NCBI GenBank assembly: GCA_964654285.1
Contig: CAZZJC010000010.1
Location: 61,217-125,216, forward strand
Direction of reading: 5' to 3'
Origin: BJHQ01 sp964654285
GTDB taxonomy: Bacteria; Planctomycetota; UBA11346
DNA length: 64,000 nt
The translations under genes and the position numbers were made by a program. Shown piece after piece: positions 34,811 through 43,185 of this stretch. Below the pieces are notes generated by a model. It was not told the DNA's origin and ran no database searches. It was given only the letters and a program-made list of their open reading frames with translations. Position 1 is the first letter of the stretch. Every line of letters begins with the position of its first letter.

Positions 34811-36781
34811 TCAGCGCCGCCGGCCGTGCCGGCCATGGCGCCGGCCCCGGTCACCGCGCTCGTGGCGTTCCCCGCCCTGCCCGTTGCCGGACCCATGGCC
34901 AGATGCCTGAGCGCCGTTGGCAGCCGGCACGGCCTGGGCCGGGATCGCAGTCTCAGCGGCAGCGTTGGTCTGCACCGGCAGGTTCGGGCTGAAGAGCAGC
35001 CGGCGCAGCACGGCGGCGTCGTCCCACACCGTGTTCGCGCGCGGTGGCGGCGCGGCGGCGGCGGCGAGCTTGGCCGCCTCGCGTGCGGCAAGTTCGGCCG
35101 CCTTGCGCTCGATCGCGGCCTGGGCCTCGCGTTCCTTGATCCGGGCCATTTCCTCCGGGTCGGTGTTGAGTTCGCGTTCGAGCTCGTCCGGCTTCATCGC
35201 GGCGAGCTCCTTCGCCAGCGCGATGGCCTTGGCCTGTTCGACCATCAGCGGTGCAAGCAGGCTCGGGCTGACCGGCTGGGCGCGCTGGCCCTGGCGGTCG
35301 CGCACATGGCGGTCGCCCTTGCGGAAGGTCGGCACGCAGCGGAAGTCGCGCGCCTTCATCAGCGGATCGGCGGTGACCTGGATCCGGCAGTCGGTGCGGT
35401 CCTCCAGGTCGGCGAGCTCCTTGCGCCGGGCGTTGAGCAGGTTCACCGCCAGATCGGCCGGGACGACGATCTCCAGGCGCTGCAGGCTGCGGCTGTGCAG
35501 GGTCTGGCGCACCGTGCGCATGACATCGATCTCGAAGGTCTCGGCCGTCTTGATCACGCCGGTGCCGACGCAGTACGGGCACTCCTGGCTGGAGAGCAGC
35601 TTGTGGCTGGGACGCTGGCGCGAGCGCGACAGCTCGACCAGGCCGAAGCGCGAGATCGCGCCGACCGAGATCTTGGCCTTGTCGCTGGCGAGGGCGCGGC
35701 GCAGCGCGAGCTGGACCTGCTTGCGGTGGGCGCCGTCCTCCATGTCGATGAAGTCGATGACGATGAGGCCGCCGAGGTCGCGCAGCACCAGCTGCTCGGC
35801 GATCGCGAGCGCGGCTTCGAGGTTGGTCATCAGCGCGGTCTGCTCGACGTTGCCGGCGTCGCGGTTCTTGGCGCTGTTGACGTCGATCGAGACCAGGGCC
35901 TCGGTCTGCTCGATCACGATCGCCCCGCCCGAGGGCAGTTCGACCTTGCGGTCGTAGATCTGCGCCAGGCGCTCCTCCAACCCGTAGAAGCTGAAGATCG
36001 GCAGTTCATCACGGTGGAGCTGGATGCGGTCGGCCAGCTGCGGCAGGAAGATCTGGGCGAAGGCGCGCGCCTCGTCGTAAAGCTTCTCGTTGTCGATGAT
36101 GATCGCCTCGACGTTGCGCGAGGCGAGGTCGCGCAGCGTGCGCACCACCACGTCGGCCTCCTGGAAGAGGCAGAACGGCGCTTCGACGCGCTTGCCCAGG
36201 GCGGCGATCTCGGTCCACATCCGGATCAGGAATTCGCGATCGAGCTGGATGTCGGGTTCGGCCGCCTCGGCGGCGGCGGTGCGGACGATGAAGCCCATGC
36301 CCTCGGGCGGCGCGCTGTCGTCGAGCAGCTTGCGCAGGCGGCGGCGCACGCCCGGATCCTCGATCCGCTTCGACACGCCGCGCGCCTGCTCGGAGGTCAT
36401 CATCACCAGGTACCGTCCCGGCAGGGACAGGTACATGCTCATGTTCGGACCCTTGTCCTTGATCGCCTCCTTCGTCACCTGGACGATGATCTCGTCACCG
36501 GCCTTGAGGATGTCCTCGATGCGCTTGCCCTGGCGGCCCTTGGGCAGGGCGTCGCGCAGCAGTTCATCGACGTGGATGAAGCCGTTCTTCAGGCTGCCGA
36601 GGTCGAGGAAGGCGGCATCGAGCGACGGCTCGACGTTGGCGACCTTGGCCTTGTAGATGTTGCCGAGGTGCTGGCCCTCGCCCATGCGTTCATGCACGAG
36701 CGTTTCGAGGCGGCCGTTGGAGATCACCGCGACGCGCAGTTCATGCTCGTCGAGTGCGTTCATCAGGATATGGGTGCCCAT
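34811..36781 (-). CDS. Ribonuclease E/G family endoribonuclease
   Basis: 656 residues from ATG 36781 (MGTHILMNALDEHELRVAV), the family N-terminus. An S1-like RNA-binding region is near 30-110 (HLGNIYKAKVANVEPSLDAAFLDLG). Catalytic-core motifs follow: SIDVNSAKNRDAGNVEQTAL near 300, VIDFIDMEDGAHRKQV near 335 (catalytic Asp pair) and the Zn-link CPYCVGTG near 400. The C-terminal 130 residues are Ala/Glu helices followed by a Gly/Arg/His-rich tail, probably RNA-binding or a scaffold. The enzyme cuts single-stranded AU-rich RNA for mRNA decay and rRNA/tRNA processing. Its leader carries a large hairpin. Confidence 0.94.
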   Translation of the reverse strand: MGTHILMNALDEHELRVAVISNGRLETLVHERMGEGQHLGNIYKAKVANVEPSLDAAFLDLGSLKNGFIHVDELLRDALPKGRQGKRIEDILKAGDEIIVQVTKEAIKDKGPNMSMYLSLPGRYLVMMTSEQARGVSKRIEDPGVRRRLRKLLDDSAPPEGMGFIVRTAAAEAAEPDIQLDREFLIRMWTEIAALGKRVEAPFCLFQEADVVVRTLRDLASRNVEAIIIDNEKLYDEARAFAQIFLPQLADRIQLHRDELPIFSFYGLEERLAQIYDRKVELPSGGAIVIEQTEALVSIDVNSAKNRDAGNVEQTALMTNLEAALAIAEQLVLRDLGGLIVIDFIDMEDGAHRKQVQLALRRALASDKAKISVGAISRFGLVELSRSRQRPSHKLLSSQECPYCVGTGVIKTAETFEIDVMRTVRQTLHSRSLQRLEIVVPADLAVNLLNARRKELADLEDRTDCRIQVTADPLMKARDFRCVPTFRKGDRHVRDRQGQRAQPVSPSLLAPLMVEQAKAIALAKELAAMKPDELERELNTDPEEMARIKEREAQAAIERKAAELAAREAAKLAAAAAPPPRANTVWDDAAVLRRLLFSPNLPVQTNAAAETAIPAQAVPAANGAQASGHGSGNGQGGERHERGDRGRRHGRHGRRR

Positions 36782-37094
36782 GGGATTCCGGGGGACTGGC
36801 GCCGCGATGCGGCTGCGGTGGTGACGACTGCCTCGCGCGCAGCGCGCAGCCGTGGGGACGGTCCGGGGCGCCCGACGGGCGCGGCTCGCGGACCATCCAC
36901 GGCGCGGCGCCGGGAGGCCTGGGCGGACGCGATGCATCCGCCTGAGGCGCGGCATGATGGGATGTGGCATTGGCTTTCCAAGGGCAATGTCCTGGCGATT
37001 GCGGGCTGCTTCGGCGCGGTGGACGCAGTGCCAGGCACGGATTGATTCCGGCAGTTGCCCACCCGCCATCTTGGGATCTTCTGGGAACCACCCC
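36782..37094. promoter_or_regulatory. Divergent intergenic region with a long GC-rich hairpin upstream of RNase E/G
   Basis: This 313-bp spacer separates the divergent RNase E/G and UDP-sugar dehydrogenase genes and contains no convincing gene. At 36850-36902 there is a three-tier inverted repeat: CCGTGG (36850-36855) with CCACGG (36897-36902), GGTCCG (36860-36865) with CGGACC (36889-36894), and GCGCCC (36868-36873) with GGGCGC (36877-36882). Read on the minus strand it lies about 70-120 nt before the RNase start, within a likely leader. In Escherichia coli the rne leader hairpins mediate autoregulation by the enzyme; the same role here is an inference. No promoter motif can be named with confidence. 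Confidence 0.5.
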
Positions 37095-38417
<1,323 letters not shown>

Positions 38418-38420
38418 TGC

Positions 38421-38610
38421 GAAGGCGGGAATGGCCACAGAGAGCACAAAGGGCTTGAGATCGAGATGGTTGTGCAGGAGGTGAAGGCGGAGATGGCCCC
38501 AGAGAGCACAAAGGGGGTGAACCCGTTTTCATCCAGACCAGCTCGAGAAAATATGGCTTCTTCCACTTTTCTCATTGTTCTGTGTCCTTTGTATTCTTTG
38601 TGGCCATCCC
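38421..38610. repeat. Intergenic repeat cluster forming a long palindrome
   Basis: The spacer between the two UDP-sugar genes holds two direct copies of a 33-bp unit at 38421-38453 and 38483-38515 (30 of 33 bases equal; core ATGGCCACAGAGAGCACAAA in the first). A degenerate inverted copy lies at about 38584-38606 (on the other strand GATGGCCACAAAGAATACAA). Together they could fold into a large hairpin. The unit resembles the GGCCACAAAGAACACAAAG-type intergenic elements that are dispersed in many bacterial genomes, including PVC members (from memory). AT content is higher than in the genes. It may end transcription between the two genes or be a mobile palindromic unit; no coding capacity is apparent. 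Confidence 0.75.
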
Positions 38611-38673
38611 CCCTCAACCACGGCGGCTTGAGTCGTTCGGCCTTCGCCTGACGATGCCGCCCGAGGTGCTGGC

Positions 38674-39681
38674 GTGAGCGATCCCATCCTGGTCACCGGC
38701 GCGGCCGGGTTCATCGGCATGCATGTCTGCGAGCGTCTGTTCGCGCGCGGTGAAACCGCCGTGCATGGCCTCGACAACCTCAACGACTACTACGATCCGG
38801 CGCTGAAATCCGCCCGTCTGGCGCGCTTGACGGCGCGACCGGGCTTCACCTTCCATCGTCTGGATCTCGCGGATCGCGCCGGCATGGCGGCGTTGTTCGC
38901 CGCGGTGAAGCCGCGCCTGGTCATCCATCTTGCCGCCCAGGCCGGGGTGCGCTGGTCGATCGACCACCCGCACGACTACGCCGACAGCAACCTCACGGGA
39001 TTCCTCACGATTCTCGAAGGCTGCCGCCAGGCCCAGGTGCGGCACCTCGTCTACGCCAGCTCCTCGTCGGTCTACGGCCTGAACGGGGAACTGCCCTATT
39101 CCGAGCACGCCGCTGCCGACCATCCGGTCAGTCTCTACGCCGCGACCAAGCGCGCGAACGAATTGATGGCGCACGCCTACGCCCATCTGTATCGGATCCC
39201 CTGCACCGGCCTGCGTTTCTTCACGGTCTACGGGCCGTGGGGCAGGCCAGACATGGCGCCATGGTCGTTCACCCGCGACATCCTGGCAGGGAAGACCATC
39301 CGCCTGTTCAACCACGGGAAGATGCGCCGCGACTTCACCTATATCGACGACATCGCCGAGGGAGTCCTGCGCACCGCCGATCGCATTCCGGCCCCGGCTG
39401 CGGGCTGGTCGGGCGATCTCGCCACCAGCCCCGCGCCCTGGCGGGTCTACAACATCGGCAACAACCAGCCGGTCGCACTCACCCGCTTCGTCGCCGCGAT
39501 CGAGGCCGCAGCCGGCAGGAAAGCGGTGATCGAACTCGCCCCTATCCAGCCCGGCGACGTGGTCGAGACCGCCGCCGACGTGACGGATCTGAACGGCGAC
39601 TGCGGCTTCACCCCGGCGACTCTGATCGAGGAGGGCATGCGCCGGTTCGTCGCCTGGTATCGGGAATGGGCTGCGCGTTGA
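38674..39681 (+). CDS. UDP-glucuronate 4-epimerase-like NAD-dependent epimerase
   Basis: 335 residues; GTG start 38674 with a GAGGTG ribosome site 5 nt upstream. An extended SDR enzyme: ILVTGAAGFIGMHVCERL at the N-terminus, NLNDYYDPALK near 37 (typical of UDP-GlcA epimerases), YASSSSVYG with catalytic Ser near 125, YAATKRANE with the YxxxK pair near 152, and FFTVYGPWGRPDMAPWSFT near 180, also distinctive of the UDP-glucuronate 4-epimerase group. It interconverts UDP-glucuronic and UDP-galacturonic acid using bound NAD. The upstream dehydrogenase would supply its substrate if that enzyme acts on UDP-glucose; the dehydrogenase motifs suggest amino sugars, so the true substrate could be a HexNAc uronate. 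Confidence 0.92.
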   Translation: MSDPILVTGAAGFIGMHVCERLFARGETAVHGLDNLNDYYDPALKSARLARLTARPGFTFHRLDLADRAGMAALFAAVKPRLVIHLAAQAGVRWSIDHPHDYADSNLTGFLTILEGCRQAQVRHLVYASSSSVYGLNGELPYSEHAAADHPVSLYAATKRANELMAHAYAHLYRIPCTGLRFFTVYGPWGRPDMAPWSFTRDILAGKTIRLFNHGKMRRDFTYIDDIAEGVLRTADRIPAPAAGWSGDLATSPAPWRVYNIGNNQPVALTRFVAAIEAAAGRKAVIELAPIQPGDVVETAADVTDLNGDCGFTPATLIEEGMRRFVAWYREWAAR

Positions 39682-39699
39682 GACGTCGGGAACCGAGGT

Positions 39700-40557
39700 T
39701 CAACCGCCCGGCATCTTCTTCAGCACGCTGAAGGTCACCTCGTTGCCGATCTGGTTGTATTTCAGCTCGTCCGCCATGCGGGTGATGAGCTGGAAGCCCA
39801 GGCCGCCGAAACCGCCCGCCAGGTAGCGTTCGCGCGCAGCCGAGGCGGCGTCCTTGCCGGGAACGCCACCGAGGATCTTCTGATGGTCGAAGCCCGGGCC
39901 CTCATCGGCAACCACGAGTTGCAGACGATCGCCCAGATCGCGGTAGCGGATCACGATGTTCTTCGACTCGTCGTATTTGTGCCCGTGCCGGTGCGCGTTG
40001 AGGATCAGCTCCTTGGCGCAGGTCATGAAGGCTTCCACCTTCATCTCGTCAAGTCCGGCCGCCTTGGCCAGGCGGGCGAGGAAGATCTGCGACTGCTCGA
40101 TGAACTTGTCCTTGCTCGGGATGCGGAAGGACACCGCCTGGCGGATGCCGGGATCCTTGGTCGCGAGGTAGAACAGGTCTTCCTTGGCGAAATCGTGGAT
40201 CTCGTCGCCAGCGTGGGCTTCGAAGTCCGACAGCAGGTCGTCGATGCGGTTGACCTGGCTCAGGCGGGTCATGTCGACGACGCGGAAGCGCAGCGGGCCG
40301 ACGGTGATCTCATCGCCGTGCCGCAGTTCGCTGCGTACGACATCGCGGCCATTGACCAGGATATGCGCCTCGTCGCAGCCGATCTCGATCATCGGCTTGT
40401 CTGCTTCCAGATAGAGCCTGGCGTGGACGGCCTTCATCTCGGCGTGCTGGGCGCGAACCGCGCAGCCGGCACCCGCACCGATGGTGAGTCCGGGTTTGAA
40501 CTTGAACTGCCGGCCCTTGAAGGCGGTGTTGAGGACTTCCAGCTTCAGTGGTGTCAT
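39700..40557 (-). CDS. FHA domain fused to HATPase (RsbW-like) regulator
   Basis: 285 residues from ATG 40557 (MTPLKLEVLNTAFKGRQF). Residues 1-90 form a forkhead-associated domain (FKPGLTIGAGAGCAVRAQHAEMKAVHARLYLE, VNGRDVVRSELRHGDEITVG), which normally binds phosphothreonine. Residues 150-285 form a GHKL ATPase like anti-sigma kinases: the N box ELILNAHRHGHKYD, G1 VVADEGPGFD and G2 GGFGGLGFQLITRMAD. This joins recognition of a phosphoprotein with a possible kinase or anti-sigma switch on one chain. Nearby genes do not reveal a partner; ECF sigma genes lie 3 kb downstream. The gene has its own promoter region, with a 13-bp palindrome 31 bp upstream. Confidence 0.87.
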   Translation of the reverse strand: MTPLKLEVLNTAFKGRQFKFKPGLTIGAGAGCAVRAQHAEMKAVHARLYLEADKPMIEIGCDEAHILVNGRDVVRSELRHGDEITVGPLRFRVVDMTRLSQVNRIDDLLSDFEAHAGDEIHDFAKEDLFYLATKDPGIRQAVSFRIPSKDKFIEQSQIFLARLAKAAGLDEMKVEAFMTCAKELILNAHRHGHKYDESKNIVIRYRDLGDRLQLVVADEGPGFDHQKILGGVPGKDAASAARERYLAGGFGGLGFQLITRMADELKYNQIGNEVTFSVLKKMPGG

Positions 40558-40587
40558 GTGTAGGTGCGAAGGCTCCGTCCACGCGGA

Positions 40588-40600
40588 TGCTTGGCAAGCA
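40588..40600. promoter_or_regulatory. Short palindrome TGCTTGGCAAGCA, possible operator
   Basis: A perfect 6-bp inverted repeat around one base lies in the 157-bp space between the divergent FHA-HATPase and leuC genes, 31 bp before the FHA-HATPase start. Its place is suitable for a repressor site, but such short palindromes occur by chance, and no second copy with the same context is seen. Confidence 0.2.
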
Positions 40601-40714
40601 GGCAGATGCCGGCCGCCACAGGCTGACCCGGTCCGTGCCCTGCCCGGTGTGCTCCCGCGCTTGTCAGGCGGGTCCGGTTCACGATGGTGCCGCGCCAACC
40701 CACGGATACGCCAC

Positions 40715-42436
40715 ATGAGCCAGCGCACCCTGTTCGACAAGGTCTGGGATCTCCACACCGTCCGCGTCCTGCCCAGCGGGCAGACCCAGCTTTTCATCGG
40801 CCTGCACCTCATCCACGAGGTCACCAGCCCGCAGGCCTTCGCCTGGGTGCGGGAACGCGGCCTGCAGGTCGCCTTCCCCGAGCGCAACCTCGCCACCGTC
40901 GACCACATCGTCCCGACCGAGGACCAGTCGCGCCCCTACGCGGACGGCCAGGCCGAGGAGATGCTGGTCGCGATCGACCGCAACTGCCGCGAGTTCGGCA
41001 TCCGCCTCTACCAGCCCGGATCCGGCAAGCAGGGCGTCGTCCACATCATCGCGCCCGAACAGGGCCTGACCCAGCCCGGCATGACGGTGGCCTGCGGCGA
41101 CAGCCACACCGCCACCCACGGGGCCTTCGGCGCCATCGCCTTCGGCATCGGCACCAGCCAGGTGCGCGACGTGCTGGCGAGCCAGACCCTGGCGATGTCG
41201 CGGCTGAAGGTCCGCCGCATCGAGATCAACGGGAAGCTGGGGCGTGGGGTCACCGCCAAGGACGTCATCCTGCACGTCCTGCGCGTGTTGTCGGCCAAGG
41301 GCGGCGTGGGTTTCGCCTACGAATTCGCCGGTTCGACCATCGACGCCATGTCGATGGAGGAACGCATGACGGTCTGCAACATGGCCATCGAGGGCGGCGC
41401 GCGCTGCGGCTACATCAACCCGGATGAGACCACCTTCGCCTACCTCAAGGGCCGCGAGCACGCGCCTAGCGGCGCGGCGTGGGACAAGGCGGTCGCGTTC
41501 TGGCGGTCGATCGCGAGCGGCAGCGATGCGGTCTACGACGACGTGAAGACCTTCGCCGCCGCCGACATCGCCCCGACCGTGACCTGGGGCATCTCGCCCG
41601 ACCACGCGATCGCGATCGATGAGCGGATCCCGGACGTCAGCGCCTTCCCCGAGTCCGAACGCCCCAACATCGCCGAAGCGCACCAGTACATGGGCGTCAA
41701 GCCGGGCCAGCCGATCAAGGGCCTGAAGATCGACGTGGCCTTCATCGGATCCTGCACCAACGGCCGTCTGAGCGATCTGCGCGCCGCCGCCGAACTGATC
41801 CAGGCGCATGGCGGCAAGGTCGCGGCGCACGTCAAGGCGTTCATCGTCCCCGGCAGCGAGGCGGTCAAGGCCGCCGCCGAGGCCGAGGGGCTCGACCGCA
41901 TCTTCACCACGCATGGCTTCGAATGGCGCGAGGCCGGCTGTTCGATGTGCCTGGCGATGAACCCGGACAAGCTCAAGGGCCGGCAGATCTCGGCCAGCTC
42001 GTCGAACCGCAACTTCAAGGGCCGCCAGGGTTCGCCCGAGGGCCGCACCCTGCTGATGAGCCCGGCCATGGTCGCCGTCGCCGCGCTGGAAGGCGTGGTC
42101 AGCGATGTCCGTGCGGTCACCGCCAAGACTGCCCAGGTCACGGCCAGGCCAGCGCGGACGCCGCGCGCCCCCGCCGGCAAGCGGCCCGTCCGCACGGTCG
42201 CGGCCAAGCCTGCCGCCCGCGCCAAGACCGTCGGTCGCAAGGCCGGCAAGCGGGCGGTCACGTCGGCAAAACCGGCCAAGGCCGTGAAGGCGAAACGCCT
42301 GGCGAAGCCAGCGAAAGCCAGACCAGCGCCCGCCAAGCCCACGAAAGCGCCCGCCAAGCCCACGAAAAAACAGGCCAGATCCAAGCCCGCCGCGAAACCC
42401 GTCCGCCGCGCCCTGCGCCGCAACGGCCTGAAGTAA
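40715..42436 (+). CDS. leuC: 3-isopropylmalate dehydratase large subunit with histone-H1-like C-terminal tail
   Basis: 573 residues from ATG 40715; family members are about 465. Residues 1-467 are a normal LeuC: HLIHEVTSPQAF near 30, the substrate loop GDSHTATHGAFG near 129, and the three iron-sulfur ligands Cys347 (GSCTNGR), Cys409 and Cys412 (CSMC). With LeuD it isomerises 2- to 3-isopropylmalate in leucine synthesis. After residue 467 a tail of about 106 residues is added, almost entirely Lys, Ala, Pro, Arg and Thr, with KPAK/KPTK-type repeats like histone H1 or bacterial HU-tail proteins. The tail is in frame and ends with an ordinary stop 22 bp before leuD, so it is not a sequencing-frame artefact of a neighbour. 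Confidence 0.96.
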   Translation: MSQRTLFDKVWDLHTVRVLPSGQTQLFIGLHLIHEVTSPQAFAWVRERGLQVAFPERNLATVDHIVPTEDQSRPYADGQAEEMLVAIDRNCREFGIRLYQPGSGKQGVVHIIAPEQGLTQPGMTVACGDSHTATHGAFGAIAFGIGTSQVRDVLASQTLAMSRLKVRRIEINGKLGRGVTAKDVILHVLRVLSAKGGVGFAYEFAGSTIDAMSMEERMTVCNMAIEGGARCGYINPDETTFAYLKGREHAPSGAAWDKAVAFWRSIASGSDAVYDDVKTFAAADIAPTVTWGISPDHAIAIDERIPDVSAFPESERPNIAEAHQYMGVKPGQPIKGLKIDVAFIGSCTNGRLSDLRAAAELIQAHGGKVAAHVKAFIVPGSEAVKAAAEAEGLDRIFTTHGFEWREAGCSMCLAMNPDKLKGRQISASSSNRNFKGRQGSPEGRTLLMSPAMVAVAALEGVVSDVRAVTAKTAQVTARPARTPRAPAGKRPVRTVAAKPAARAKTVGRKAGKRAVTSAKPAKAVKAKRLAKPAKARPAPAKPTKAPAKPTKKQARSKPAAKPVRRALRRNGLK

Positions 42437-42458
42437 ACCGCAGCCGAAGGACCACCCC

Positions 42459-43073
<615 letters not shown>

Positions 43074-43083
43074 GCGTTGTCGG

Positions 43084-43104
43084 GGCAGCGGAGCATCCGC
43101 TGCC
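43084..43104 (+). terminator. Hairpin after leuD
   Basis: GGCAGCGGA (43084-43092) and TCCGCTGCC (43096-43104) form a perfect 9-bp stem with a GCA loop, 11 bp after the leuD stop. There is no T-run, which is common in very GC-rich genomes, so it may stop transcription with help from Rho or stabilise the mRNA 3' end. Confidence 0.5.
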
Positions 43105-43185
43105 ACCCCCTCCTGGTCTGGCTGGATGATGGCTCGCGTCGTAAACTGGTCGTGAAGCGGCCATATACACGCAGAGGGACCAGCA

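Noticed and set aside
34826..37045. A 739-codon open frame opposite the RNase E/G gene
   Set aside because: Antisense shadow caused by high third-position GC; the RNase frame carries all family motifs.
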